Of a stretch of 64,000 nucleotides of DNA, positions 52,269-61,489 are shown piece after piece. Position 1 is the stretch's first letter; each line of letters starts with the position of its first letter. The notes under the pieces were generated by a model. It was given only the letters and a program-made list of their open reading frames with translations, was not told the origin of the DNA and searched no databases. The stretch lies in assembly GCA_964425355.1 (NCBI GenBank), contig CAYRMO010000001.1, forward strand, positions 20,348-84,347, in the 5' to 3' direction. Source of the DNA: Litorimonas sp964425355. GTDB taxonomy: Bacteria; Pseudomonadota; Alphaproteobacteria; Caulobacterales; Maricaulaceae. Position numbers and translations under genes: made by a program.

Positions 52269-53675
52269 CTAGATTTCATAAGGCAGGATATTTCGGCGTT
52301 CTGGATTGACCTTAAGCTCATGGCCAATAGGCGGCATTGAGCGTTGATGACATTTTTTTCGTTCGCAAATACGGCAGGATATGCCTATCGGCTCATAGGC
52401 TTCCGATATTTCCGGGTTCAAGTCGTCTCCATATATGATCTTGTCCAAATATTGGATCTCGCAGCCAAGTGCCAAAGCAAATCGTCTGACCGGGTCACGA
52501 AATCCTCCGCTTTTCGTGCTTATTGCTGTCGCAATGCATAGGTATTTTTCGCCATCAGGTGTCTCGGCCAGTTGTCGAATAAGACGCCCGGGCGTTTCAA
52601 AGGCTTGATGAACATTCCAGAGCGGGCAGGCTGAACCAAAACGTGCAAATTGAAGTTTAGTCGCGCTATGGCGTTTCGTGATATTGCCGGCGCGATCGAC
52701 CCGCGCAAAGAAAAACGGTATGCCTTTTAATTCTGGGCGTTGTAATGTTGATAGCCGATGAGAGACTTGTTCAAGACTAGACTGAAAATGGTTTGCGAGG
52801 AGATCCAGATCATATCGGAAGAGGGCGGCGTGCTCTAAAAATTCTTTGTATGGTAAAAGAACGCTGCCCGCGAAGTAATTTGCAAGACCTATCTTGCAAA
52901 CCGTTTTCGCATTATGTGTACGAAACTTCCCGCTTTCTGCCAAACGCTCAATTTCCTTTTCTTGCTCCAAGAGCGCAATGTGATGCGCGATATGAAAGGC
53001 TTGTGTGGCGTTTGCACTATTGGGATTTATGTGAAGGGTGCGACCATCCGCGTGAAAATGGCGTATGGCATTTGGGAAGTCCGCCAGCCCACCAATTTTA
53101 GTTTGAATGCCATGTTCGTCAGATAGATGTTTCATCAGTCTTTCGGTGAGGGTTCCGCCTCGGCGTTTGAGCGTGAAGGCTAATGTTTCTGCGGCCTTGT
53201 CAAGGGTGTCAAAATAGTTGTTTTTATAATGGTAGAAATCTCTAACTTCGTCATAGGCTGAGACTTGCGCACCGGAATTGGCATATTTTTGATCGGATTC
53301 AGCAACGTAGTTTTGAAGTTGTTTCGACGAATTATGCATGTCCAAAAATGCGCGAGCGAATTTTGGTGACGTGCGTATGACCGTTCTCAATTCTTGGTCG
53401 GAAAGTGAAAGCGTTGCAAAGATTGGGTCTTTGATGGCCTCTATCAGGTCTGCTCTTAATCGGTTGGTTTCTGTGTCGGATAAGGTTCTAATATCGATCG
53501 AAAGGTTTTGCGCCAGAGCCATCAATATGGCACCAGAGGCATGGCGTTGATTATTTTCAAGCTGGTTCATATAGCTTGTTGAGATATTGAGCAATTTGGC
53601 TAAATTTGCTTGGGTAAGTCCGCGCTCAACCCTGATAGTCTTAATCTTGGGGCCGATAAATAATTTCTCTGACAT
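52269..53675 (-). CDS. pccR: PccR/ScfR-type regulator: XRE, IrrE-like and cysteine-rich C-terminal domains (468 aa)
   Basis: An N-terminal XRE domain (KTIRVERGLTQANLAKLLNISTSYMNQLENNQRHAS, about 12-46) precedes an ImmA/IrrE-like middle region (around 195-290). A C-terminal cysteine cluster, GISCRICERKKCHQRSMPP, matches short-chain fatty acyl-CoA regulators (ScfR) such as Rhodobacter PccR, RamB and MccR. It is divergent from pccB, exactly the arrangement known for PccR, which activates propionyl-CoA carboxylase on propionyl-CoA. TTTGC half-sites lie in the shared 123-base interval. Confidence 0.9.
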   Translation of the reverse strand: MSEKLFIGPKIKTIRVERGLTQANLAKLLNISTSYMNQLENNQRHASGAILMALAQNLSIDIRTLSDTETNRLRADLIEAIKDPIFATLSLSDQELRTVIRTSPKFARAFLDMHNSSKQLQNYVAESDQKYANSGAQVSAYDEVRDFYHYKNNYFDTLDKAAETLAFTLKRRGGTLTERLMKHLSDEHGIQTKIGGLADFPNAIRHFHADGRTLHINPNSANATQAFHIAHHIALLEQEKEIERLAESGKFRTHNAKTVCKIGLANYFAGSVLLPYKEFLEHAALFRYDLDLLANHFQSSLEQVSHRLSTLQRPELKGIPFFFARVDRAGNITKRHSATKLQFARFGSACPLWNVHQAFETPGRLIRQLAETPDGEKYLCIATAISTKSGGFRDPVRRFALALGCEIQYLDKIIYGDDLNPEISEAYEPIGISCRICERKKCHQRSMPPIGHELKVNPERRNILPYEI

Positions 53676-53688
53676 GGAAGTTCACAAG

Positions 53689-53734
53689 TTTGCTAATCAG
53701 GCTTTGCGTAAAATAATATTTGCAATATCGCAAC
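53689..53734 (+). promoter_or_regulatory. Candidate PccR boxes between pccR and pccB
   Basis: Three TTTGC half-sites at 53689 (TTTGCTAA), 53703 (TTTGCGTA) and 53719 (TTTGCAAT) plus CGCAA at 53729-53733 crowd the intergenic region. Published PccR motifs are two TTTGCAAA copies separated by four bases. Here the copies are degenerate and spaced 14 and 16 bases start to start. The assignment relies on position and half-site identity. Confidence 0.5.
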
Positions 53735-53798
53735 ATATTTTACTGACGTATCAATAAAATCAACTATGTAGACCCATTGATTAAAATGGAATCTACTG

Positions 53799-55328
53799 AT
53801 GACAGTCCTTAGAGAACTCAAAAGCCGTCGAGATGAAGCCAGACTCGGCGGGGGGCAGAAACGCATTGACTCGCAACATGCCAAGGGAAAACTCACCGCA
53901 CGTGAACGGTTGGAACTCCTTCTTGATCCCGGCAGTTTCGAAGAGTTTGACATGTTTGTCACACACCGCTCGACAGATTTCGGCATGGAGAAGAATAAGA
54001 TGCCGGGCGACGGTGTTGTTACGGGTTGGGGAACGATTAATGGCCGCAAGACCTTTGTCTTTGCGCAAGACTTTACCGTCTTTGGCGGATCCTTATCTGA
54101 AACCCACGCCAAGAAAATCACCAAAGTCCAGGAAATGGCGATGCGCCACGGGGCGCCCATTATTGGATTGCAAGATTCTGGCGGTGCGCGGATCCAAGAA
54201 GGTGTTGCTGCGCTGGCGGGCTATACGGATGTATTCCAAAACAATATTTTGGCCAGTGGTGTGATCCCACAGATTTCAGTGATTATGGGACCAAGCGCGG
54301 GTGGGGCGGTATATTCCCCGGCCTTAACCGATTTCATCTTCATGGTCCGCGATAGCTCTTATATGTTTTTGACAGGACCGGATGTTCTGAAAACCGTAAC
54401 CAATGAAATTGTTACGGCCGAGGAATTGGGCGGGGCTAAAACCCATACCAGTAAATCATCTGTGGCAGACGGGGCCTATGACAATGATATTGAGGCCCTG
54501 TCTGAAATCCGTCGCCTCTTTGATTTTCTCCCGCTTAATAACCGGAGTGGTGCGCCGACCCGCCCATTTTATGATGAGCATGACCGGATCGATGAGAGCT
54601 TAAATACGCTTGTTCCAGAAAATCCAAACCTGCCCTATGATATGAAAGAGCTCGTGACCAAGCTCGCCGATGAGGGAGACTTTTTTGAAATCCAGCAAGA
54701 TTTTGCCAAGAACATTCTCTGCGGCTTTATACGCCTTGAAGGCCAAACAGTTGGCGTGGTTGCGAACCAACCTATGGTGCTGGCGGGATGTCTCGATAGT
54801 GATGCGTCGCGTAAGGCCGCACGCTTTGTGCGCTTCTGTGATTGTTTCGAAATTCCGATTTTGACCTTGGTCGATGTGCCCGGCTTCTTGCCGGGAACCT
54901 CCCAGGAATATGGCGGCGTGATCAAACATGGTGCGAAACTACTTTATGCCTTTGGCGAAGCCACTGTTCCAAAAGTCACGGTCATTACGCGCAAAGCCTA
55001 TGGCGGGGCTTATTGCGTTATGGCACCGAAACATCTGCGCGGGGATATTAATTACGCCTGGCCTAGCGCCCAAATCGCGGTCATGGGCGCCAAAGGCGCG
55101 GTTGAAATCCTCCACCGCAAAGAATTGGACGACCCTGAGAAAATCGCGCAACATACGGCGGATTATGAAGAGAAATTCCTCTCACCCTTCCGCGCGGCCG
55201 AACGCGGCTATATTGACGAGGTCATCCAGCCGCAATCAACCCGGAAACGTATTTGTCGAGCGCTTGCTTTGGCGAAAGACAAGCAATTAGAGAATCCGTG
55301 GAAGAAACACGGTAACTTGCCGCTATGA
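53799..55328 (+). CDS. pccB: Propionyl-CoA carboxylase beta subunit (509 aa)
   Basis: A carboxyltransferase of normal length. GKLTARERLELLLDPGSFEEFD at the start, QDSGGARIQEGVAALAGYTDVF at about residue 125 and IMGPSAGGAVYSPALTDF are the N-half. DVPGFLPGTSQEYGGVIKHGAKLLYAF and ITRKAYGGAYCVMAPKHL form the C-half acyl-CoA pocket. It transfers CO2 from carboxybiotin to propionyl-CoA. It overlaps pccA by four bases. ATG supported by GGAA eight bases upstream. A PccR-type gene diverges upstream. Confidence 0.94.
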   Translation: MTVLRELKSRRDEARLGGGQKRIDSQHAKGKLTARERLELLLDPGSFEEFDMFVTHRSTDFGMEKNKMPGDGVVTGWGTINGRKTFVFAQDFTVFGGSLSETHAKKITKVQEMAMRHGAPIIGLQDSGGARIQEGVAALAGYTDVFQNNILASGVIPQISVIMGPSAGGAVYSPALTDFIFMVRDSSYMFLTGPDVLKTVTNEIVTAEELGGAKTHTSKSSVADGAYDNDIEALSEIRRLFDFLPLNNRSGAPTRPFYDEHDRIDESLNTLVPENPNLPYDMKELVTKLADEGDFFEIQQDFAKNILCGFIRLEGQTVGVVANQPMVLAGCLDSDASRKAARFVRFCDCFEIPILTLVDVPGFLPGTSQEYGGVIKHGAKLLYAFGEATVPKVTVITRKAYGGAYCVMAPKHLRGDINYAWPSAQIAVMGAKGAVEILHRKELDDPEKIAQHTADYEEKFLSPFRAAERGYIDEVIQPQSTRKRICRALALAKDKQLENPWKKHGNLPL

Positions 55329-57373
55329 GTAAAATCAAAAAAATCCTGATCGCCAATCGTGGCGAGATTGCCTGTCGCGTAATCAAGACAGCCCGGAAAA
55401 TGGGCATCGAGACCGTAGCGGTTTATTCTGATGCGGATAAAAATGCGCTCCATGTTGGGATGGCAGATGAAGCTGTCCATATTGGCCCGCCGGCCGTGAA
55501 CCAATCCTATTTGGTCATGGATAAGATCATTCAAGCCGTCAAAGATACGGGCGCCGATGCCGTCCATCCGGGTTATGGATTCCTATCGGAAAATCCGGAT
55601 TTTGCGAAACGTCTCAAAAAAGAAAAAATCGCCTTTATCGGCCCGAACCCACACGCCATTGTCTCTATGGGCGATAAAATTACGTCCAAAAAACTCGCAC
55701 AAGAAGCCGGTGTATCTTGTGTGCCGGGCCATATGGGCTTGATCGAAGATGCGGACGAGGCCGTAAAGATTGCGCAAAAAGTCGGCTATCCCGTCATGAT
55801 TAAGGCCTCTGCTGGCGGCGGCGGCAAGGGCATGCGCATTGCCTGGAATGATGAAGAGGCTCGCGAAGGGTTTCAGTCGTCCAAGAATGAAGCGGCTAAT
55901 TCTTTTGGCGATGACCGTATATTTATTGAGAAATTTGTCGAACAGCCTCGCCATATCGAAATTCAGGTCCTTGGAGATAAGCATGGCAATGTGATTTACC
56001 TCGGAGAGCGTGAATGCTCCATTCAGCGCCGCAACCAAAAAGTCATTGAAGAAGCGCCATCGCCTTTCCTTGACGAAAAAACCCGCGCGGCCATGGGGGC
56101 CGAATCTGTCGCGCTGGCCAAAGCTGTGGATTATGACAGTGCGGGGACAGTTGAATTTATTGTCGATAAGGACAAAAATTTCTATTTCCTTGAAATGAAT
56201 ACGCGCCTGCAAGTGGAACATCCGGTGACCGAACTGATCACGGGTATCGATCTTGTCGAGCAAATGATCCATGTGGCCCAAGGCGAAAAATTATCGCTTA
56301 AGCAAAAAGACATTAAATTAAATGGCTGGGCAATTGAGAGCCGGATTTACGCGGAAGATCCTTACCGAAACTTCTTGCCGTCCATTGGACGTCTCGTGAA
56401 ATACCGCCCACCTGCAGAAGGTGTGGTCGATGACGGCGCAATTATCAGAAATGACACGGGCGTCTTTGAAGGCGGCGAAATTTCGATGTTTTATGATCCC
56501 ATGATCGCCAAACTTTGCACATGGGGCGAAGACCGCGGCATTGCCATTCATGCCATGAAACAGGCCTTAGATGAGTTTGAACTGGACGGGATTGGCCATA
56601 ATATTCCGTTCCTTCAGGCTGTTTACGATCATGACCGCTTTATTCGCGGCGATATCACAACCGCATTTATTGCCGAGGAATATCCAGAAGGCTTTGAAGG
56701 CGCGGCTGAAAATTCGGGCCATACGCGCAAGATCGCAGCCATTTGCGCCTTACTGCATGATATTTCCGAACATCGCGCCAGCCAAATTTCGGGTAGCCTG
56801 CCAAATCATCAACGCCATATTCCCGATCTCTGGTCAGTGGAAACGAAAACACCTACGGGTGAAGACCGCGTTTATACGGCGGATGTCCATGGTGAAACAG
56901 GTCTGCGCACCATTGTCATGGATGACGATAGCGACAAAGCGGCGCTGGAGCTTGAAGTTGGCCTAAATTGGCGTCCCGGCGAGGATGTTGTCCGCGCTTA
57001 TGTCGATAGCAAGCCTTTCACCTTAAAGGTGGAGCCTATTCCGTGCGGCTATCGCGTCTGGCATCGCGGTGTGACCTATGACGTCAAAGTCAGAAATCCG
57101 CGTGCAGCGGAACTGGCCAAATTTATGCCCGTTAAAGTCGCGCCGGATACATCAAATCTGCTTCTGTGTCCGATGCCGGGTGTTGTTGTCAGCATTCTTG
57201 TCGAGGAAGGTCAATCTGTTGAAGATGGTCAGGCCCTGGCGGTCGTCGAAGCCATGAAAATGGAAAACACGCTGCGTGCTGAGACCAAAACCGTCATCAG
57301 TAAGATCAACGCCAAAGCCGGTGATAATCTGGCGGTTGATGAGGTGATCATGGAGTTTGAGGTCAAGTCCTAA
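55325..57373 (+). CDS. pccA: Propionyl-CoA carboxylase alpha subunit, biotin-containing (682 aa)
   Basis: A biotin carboxylase (ILIANRGEIACRVIKTARKMG, ATP-grasp KASAGGGGKGMRIAWND at about residue 160, EMNTRLQVEHPVTELITG) is followed by a BT-type linker domain. The C-terminal carrier has VVEAMKMENTLRAE at about residue 645, with the biotinylated lysine. Length fits PCC alpha, not acetyl-CoA carboxylase alone. Together with pccB it makes methylmalonyl-CoA. The mutase is not in the window. Confidence 0.95.
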   Translation: MSKIKKILIANRGEIACRVIKTARKMGIETVAVYSDADKNALHVGMADEAVHIGPPAVNQSYLVMDKIIQAVKDTGADAVHPGYGFLSENPDFAKRLKKEKIAFIGPNPHAIVSMGDKITSKKLAQEAGVSCVPGHMGLIEDADEAVKIAQKVGYPVMIKASAGGGGKGMRIAWNDEEAREGFQSSKNEAANSFGDDRIFIEKFVEQPRHIEIQVLGDKHGNVIYLGERECSIQRRNQKVIEEAPSPFLDEKTRAAMGAESVALAKAVDYDSAGTVEFIVDKDKNFYFLEMNTRLQVEHPVTELITGIDLVEQMIHVAQGEKLSLKQKDIKLNGWAIESRIYAEDPYRNFLPSIGRLVKYRPPAEGVVDDGAIIRNDTGVFEGGEISMFYDPMIAKLCTWGEDRGIAIHAMKQALDEFELDGIGHNIPFLQAVYDHDRFIRGDITTAFIAEEYPEGFEGAAENSGHTRKIAAICALLHDISEHRASQISGSLPNHQRHIPDLWSVETKTPTGEDRVYTADVHGETGLRTIVMDDDSDKAALELEVGLNWRPGEDVVRAYVDSKPFTLKVEPIPCGYRVWHRGVTYDVKVRNPRAAELAKFMPVKVAPDTSNLLLCPMPGVVVSILVEEGQSVEDGQALAVVEAMKMENTLRAETKTVISKINAKAGDNLAVDEVIMEFEVKS

Positions 57374-57471
57374 GCTTTAGCCACGCCGGGGGCGACAGTA
57401 AAAAATCAGATTTCAGAGATTGACGGCTCCCTTTCGCATCGTTACTGCGTCGCGAGTTGAAGGAACCTTAT

Positions 57472-58437
57472 ATGTCTGATGATTTCGACGCCTATCCGTT
57501 TGAGCGCGAACATTGTCTCTCTATTTCCGATTTTCACCGTGTAGATATAGAACGACTGCTCGCCCTCGGATCGCATTATCTCGATCTCGATGTTCAAAAG
57601 TCCGGTAATCGCGATATCTTGCGCGGCAAGACACTGATCAATCTCTTCTTTGAGAATTCAACGCGGACCGAGAAATCATTTGAACTTGCCGGAAAGCGTC
57701 TCGGGGCCGATGTGATCTCCATGCAGGTCGGCAGCTCCTCGGTTAAAAAAGGGGAGACCTTGCTCGACACAGCTGCAACGCTGAATGCGATGAACCCTGA
57801 TCTCCTTGTTGTCCGCCACGGCGCCTCCGGTGCGCCAGCCCTTTTGGCGCAAAAAGTGTCCTGTTCCGTCATTAATGCCGGAGACGGTATGCACGAACAT
57901 CCGACACAGGCATTGCTTGATGCGCTGACCCTCCGCGAAGCCTTTGATGGCGATTTTGGCGGGCTACAAATCGCCATTTGTGGGGATATCCTCCATAGTC
58001 GCGTGGCGCGCTCAAATGTGCAACTCTTAAACCTTTTAGGCGCCAATGTCCGCTTGATCGGACCGCCAACCTTGATCCCAACAGATGCCGATCGCTGGGG
58101 CGTTGAGGTGTTTCATGATATGGAGACGGGCCTAAAGGGCTGTGATGTGATCATGATGTTGCGCCTGCAGCTTGAGCGGATGAAAGGCGCCTTTGTCCCA
58201 TCTAAACGCGAATATTTCCATTTTCACGGGCTAGACCGCAAAAAGCTGGGCTTTGCCAAGCCGGGTGCCTTGGTCATGCATCCGGGGCCGATGAATAGGG
58301 GGGTCGAGATCAGCTCGGATATTGCCGATGATCCCGATATTTCCTTGATTACCCATCAAGTGGGCGCTGGTGTCGCTATGCGTATGGCAATTTTACATGC
58401 CCTCTCAGATGCGCAGGATGTGAGGCGCAAATCATGA
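57472..58437 (+). CDS. pyrB: Aspartate carbamoyltransferase catalytic subunit (321 aa)
   Basis: Start at 57472 is set by AAGGA seven bases upstream; the TTG five codons earlier is rejected. FFENSTRTEKSFELAGKRLGADV at about residue 50 is the carbamoyl-phosphate site, HEHPTQALLDALTLREAF at about 140 the aspartate/PALA contact, and VMHPGPMNRGVEI near 280. It makes carbamoyl-aspartate in pyrimidine synthesis. It overlaps the dihydroorotase-like gene by four bases. No regulatory PyrI subunit is adjacent. In this lineage the DHO-like partner holds the complex together. Confidence 0.96.
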   Translation: MSDDFDAYPFEREHCLSISDFHRVDIERLLALGSHYLDLDVQKSGNRDILRGKTLINLFFENSTRTEKSFELAGKRLGADVISMQVGSSSVKKGETLLDTAATLNAMNPDLLVVRHGASGAPALLAQKVSCSVINAGDGMHEHPTQALLDALTLREAFDGDFGGLQIAICGDILHSRVARSNVQLLNLLGANVRLIGPPTLIPTDADRWGVEVFHDMETGLKGCDVIMMLRLQLERMKGAFVPSKREYFHFHGLDRKKLGFAKPGALVMHPGPMNRGVEISSDIADDPDISLITHQVGAGVAMRMAILHALSDAQDVRRKS

Positions 58438-59702
58438 GCCTGACCTTTACAAATATTCGTATTCTGGATCCCGAAAGCGGGACAGATATGATTGGTGATT
58501 TGCGGATCGAAGACGGCAAAATCGTAGAATTTGGGTCTGACGTTACAATTGCGGGCGACCTCATAGACGGGAAGGGGCTGTGCGTGGCCCCCGGCCTTAT
58601 CGATATGCGCGTCACCACAGGCGAGCCGGGCCGCGAAAACCGCGAGACCTTATCGACGGCCGCTGCTGCGGCCATAGCTGGCGGCGTGACGACCATGGTT
58701 GTTATGCCCGGAACGGATCCGGTTATCGATGATATGGCCTTGGTCGACTTCCTTCAGCGCCGCGGGGCAGGGCTTCCCGTCAATATTCGCGTCGCGGGCG
58801 CCCTAACGAAAAATATGGACGGCTCGACCATGACCGAGATCGGCCTGATGCAACAGGCTGGTGCGGTTTTATTTTCCAGTGGTAAAATGGCGATCACAGA
58901 TGCGCAAATTATGCGAAGGCTCTTATCTTATTCCGCCAGCTTTAATGCGCTCCTGTCTAACCATTGCACGACCCCGTCTATGTCAGATGGCACGGTCGCG
59001 CATGAGAGTGATTTCTCGGCAAGGCTGGGATTAACCAGCGCGCCTGCAGTTTCTGAACGGATCATGGCCGAGCGCGATGTGGCTTTGGCTGAACTCACTG
59101 GCGGGCGGCTTTTAATTGATCTTGTTTCCTCTGCTGATGTCATTCCGGTCCTGCGCCGTGCCAAAGCCAAAGAGCTTGACGTGGCGGCCTCTGTCTCGAT
59201 CAATCATCTGGCCTTAAATGAAATTGATATTGGGGATTACAGGACATTTGCCAAGCTCGAGCCGCCATTGCGTGAAGAGCGTGATCGTCAGGCTTTACTC
59301 AGTGCGATTAATGACGGGACGATTGATGTCATTGTCTCGGACCATGATCCAAGACCGGCCGGTGAGAAACGCTTACCATATGCTGAAGCCTCGCCCGGCG
59401 CGGTAGGGCTTGAACTCCTTTTGGCGGCGGGGCTTAGCCAAGTCGCAGATGGTGCGCTGGAGTTGCTGGCTTTCTTAAAGGCGCTGACTTGTAATCCGGC
59501 TGATCTATTGGGGATTGAAGCGGGGCGTATCCAAATCGGGGCAGACGCTGACCTGGTTATATTTGATCTCGAAGAGCCTTGGGTCTGTGAGGCTAGCGAG
59601 CTCAAGAGCCAATCGAAAAACACACCCTTTGATGGACGCCGCCTAACGGGCCGCGTTCGCTATACTGTCAAATCAGGTGAGGTGGTTTATTCAGCTGTTT
59701 GA
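58434..59702 (+). CDS. pyrC: Dihydroorotase-like protein, probably non-catalytic (422 aa)
   Basis: The fold and length match dihydroorotase, but the metal site is degraded. The family PGxxDxHVHLREPG reads PGLIDMRVTTGEPG at about residue 52, losing the HxH pair. The late DHAPH is DHDPR, keeping only the first two residues. The catalytic core cannot bind two zinc ions normally. Such pseudo-DHOases (PyrX/PyrC') are structural partners of ATCase in several proteobacteria. The start overlaps pyrB (ATGA). A separate active dihydroorotase must be encoded elsewhere. Confidence 0.85.
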   Translation: MSLTFTNIRILDPESGTDMIGDLRIEDGKIVEFGSDVTIAGDLIDGKGLCVAPGLIDMRVTTGEPGRENRETLSTAAAAAIAGGVTTMVVMPGTDPVIDDMALVDFLQRRGAGLPVNIRVAGALTKNMDGSTMTEIGLMQQAGAVLFSSGKMAITDAQIMRRLLSYSASFNALLSNHCTTPSMSDGTVAHESDFSARLGLTSAPAVSERIMAERDVALAELTGGRLLIDLVSSADVIPVLRRAKAKELDVAASVSINHLALNEIDIGDYRTFAKLEPPLREERDRQALLSAINDGTIDVIVSDHDPRPAGEKRLPYAEASPGAVGLELLLAAGLSQVADGALELLAFLKALTCNPADLLGIEAGRIQIGADADLVIFDLEEPWVCEASELKSQSKNTPFDGRRLTGRVRYTVKSGEVVYSAV

Positions 59703-59704
59703 AG

Positions 59705-60040
59705 CTATTTTACGGTTTGAATATTGGCCTTTTTAAGCTCTTCGCCCATTGTGCCTGTCACAAAGTGAAAGAACATTTTGTTGTCGCTGATCAGCGACCA
59801 AAGCGGATAGGTGAAAGTGGCTGGCTTGTTTTTCTCAATAAAGGCGTGGCTTAGCCAGGCAAAGAAATAACCGCAGACCAGAACAAGCGGTAAGAAGGCC
59901 CATTTTCCTGAGAAAATAAGGTAAACAAGCAGGGTAAGCCCCAGTGCGGTTCCGACATAGTGCCAGCCGCGCGTGGCAGGTTCCGCGTGCTCTCTGAGGT
60001 AATATGGCCAGAATTCAGCGTAGGTTTTGATCTCTTTCAT
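59705..60040 (-). CDS. DUF962/Mpo1-like membrane protein (111 aa)
   Basis: The protein shows YAEFWPYYLREHAEPATRGWHYVGTALGL at the start and LSHAFIEKNKPATFTYPLWSLISD in the middle, the DUF962 landmarks, with two or three hydrophobic segments. Yeast Mpo1 of this family is an iron(II)-dependent dioxygenase for 2-hydroxy fatty acids, and the family histidines (REH, WHYVGT, HAFIE) are kept. A lipid alpha-oxidation role is possible. It is convergent with the dihydroorotase-like gene with two bases between stops. Confidence 0.85.
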   Translation of the reverse strand: MKEIKTYAEFWPYYLREHAEPATRGWHYVGTALGLTLLVYLIFSGKWAFLPLVLVCGYFFAWLSHAFIEKNKPATFTYPLWSLISDNKMFFHFVTGTMGEELKKANIQTVK

Positions 60041-60065
60041 GGGATTTATTTAGGAAAAATCGGTC

Positions 60066-60109
60066 TTTATGTCCAATTCAATAATGATTTATGTCAAATT
60101 CAATAATGT
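60066..60109. repeat. 22-base tandem duplication
   Basis: The units 60066-60087 and 60088-60109 (TTTATGTC-AATTCAATAATG type) are adjacent and differ at two positions. They lie in the short gap before the terminator at 60200 and show no coding capacity. Confidence 0.75.
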
Positions 60110-60223
60110 TTCCCGTTAATATTAACATTTTATTTACCAAGTTCGTTAATAAGGGGGATGTCTCTTCTAGGGACACCCACCATTCACCTTATACCTTCCG
60201 GGCGCTACGGCGCCCTTTTTTTT
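60110..60223 (+). ncRNA. Possible small RNA ended by a strong terminator
   Basis: A hairpin TGTCTC/GGGACA near 60159-60175 is followed by a classic terminator at 60200-60223. No open gene upstream on this strand needs that terminator, because pyrC ends 500 bases earlier with an opposing gene between. A short independent transcript would explain it. The promoter is not identified, so this is tentative. Confidence 0.3.
60200..60223 (+). terminator. Intrinsic terminator before tRNA-Asn
   Basis: GGGCGC (60200-60205), loop TACG and GCGCCC (60210-60215), followed by eight T (60216-60223). It is a textbook plus-strand terminator 90 bases upstream of the tRNA-Asn gene. Confidence 0.88.
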
Positions 60224-60313
60224 GCGTAATATTTTTTATGCAAATGGATGGATTTTAGGCTTGGCAATAGGGGGCGAAAGCGCTACACGCCCGGTCTCAT
60301 CTGAAAATGGTGA

Positions 60314-60389
<76 letters not shown>

Positions 60390-60425
60390 CTTTTATTTCC
60401 AACGATTTCATGTCGTCATCAGTCC

Positions 60426-61475
60426 CTAAAGGGCGACTTCAATTTTCCAACATTTACGGCCCGTTTGGTAGGCCTTGATTTCGACATCTAGGAACATTTG
60501 AATAATATCAATATTTGTTCGTGTGTGTTGGGTGATGTCCGTCGTTGTGAAAACACCACCCTTAAATAAGGCCATGGGCAGAAGAAGTTGATCCGCTAAA
60601 TGTTCGCCAACGGCGGTTCTGTTATGACCCATACCGTCTTTCGCAGGCAGGTATTTTTGCGCTTGGCTCGCGACTTTTTTCGCCACGGCTTCGGCGCGTA
60701 CGCCATGTTCGCCCAGGCCGATAAAGACCTCGGTTACATTTTCATGCTCGAGGAAAAGCGTAACAGCATTGCCGGGACCTGGCCCCTCGACGTGAATAAT
60801 TTCACCTTGCTCGGGTTTTAGGCCCATGGCTTTCGACAATGTTCTCAACTCTCGATTAGCTATGTCGCGTTTAAGATTGGCGACAATCGCAACCGCACGT
60901 TCGCTTACGCGATCGCCTCGATCTTCTAAGGACAATGCATGTGTTTCCATTACTGGTTTCACAGCCAACCGAATAGTGCCGCCGCCCGCTGGATAAAATC
61001 CGTAAGCGTCTAAGGTCGCAGAGGCGCGACCGCCCATCTTCCGAAATTGCGGGAGGAAGGCTTGATCCAAAAAATCAAAAGTTGGCGCCCATTGATTATG
61101 GGTGCCCCCGGAAATTTTGACCTCTGATGGTTTATCCGCATGGGCTAATATTGGGAGCAGGGTTTGTGCAACCAAGTTTGTCGCACCCGCAGAGCCGATA
61201 GAAAATTCGTAACTACCGCCTTTGATAGGGCCGGGATGAAATGCGATCTCAGGTGAACCAAGCACAGCCCCGTCCATATCCGCACCGCAGATTTCAGCCG
61301 CAGCTTTGAACGCGGTTAAATGCTGTCGGAATAGGCCCGGTTTCTTTCGGCGGCCGCGGACATTCTCAATACGCACGGGTTTGCCCGTAATGGCGGATAA
61401 GGAAAGAGAGGTCCGCAGAACCTGTCCACCACCTTCGCCCTCACTGCCGTCAATTATGATTTCATTTTTGGTCAT
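60426..61475 (-). CDS. rtcA: RNA 3'-terminal phosphate cyclase (349 aa)
   Basis: GSEGEGGGQVLRTSLSLSAITGKPV at residues 8-32 and ENVRGRRKKPGLFRQHLTAFKAAAEIC form the RtcA signatures. GGTHNQWAPTFDFL at about residue 132 and the late HTRTNIDIIQMFLDVE complete the protein. It makes 2',3'-cyclic phosphate ends on RNA using ATP through a histidine-AMP intermediate, converting 3'-phosphate ends into substrates for RtcB. ATG at 61475 is used because an upstream TTG extension would overlap the preceding gene. It is the last gene of the KptA-RtcB-ORF-RtcA run. Confidence 0.94.
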   Translation of the reverse strand: MTKNEIIIDGSEGEGGGQVLRTSLSLSAITGKPVRIENVRGRRKKPGLFRQHLTAFKAAAEICGADMDGAVLGSPEIAFHPGPIKGGSYEFSIGSAGATNLVAQTLLPILAHADKPSEVKISGGTHNQWAPTFDFLDQAFLPQFRKMGGRASATLDAYGFYPAGGGTIRLAVKPVMETHALSLEDRGDRVSERAVAIVANLKRDIANRELRTLSKAMGLKPEQGEIIHVEGPGPGNAVTLFLEHENVTEVFIGLGEHGVRAEAVAKKVASQAQKYLPAKDGMGHNRTAVGEHLADQLLLPMALFKGGVFTTTDITQHTRTNIDIIQMFLDVEIKAYQTGRKCWKIEVAL

Positions 61476-61489
61476 TGTTCTATTCTCAA

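Noticed and set aside
55583..56281. Long minus-strand open frame inside pccA
   Set aside because: It mirrors strongly conserved pccA coding sequence with third-position bias. No ribosome site, and the amino-acid composition is unnatural.
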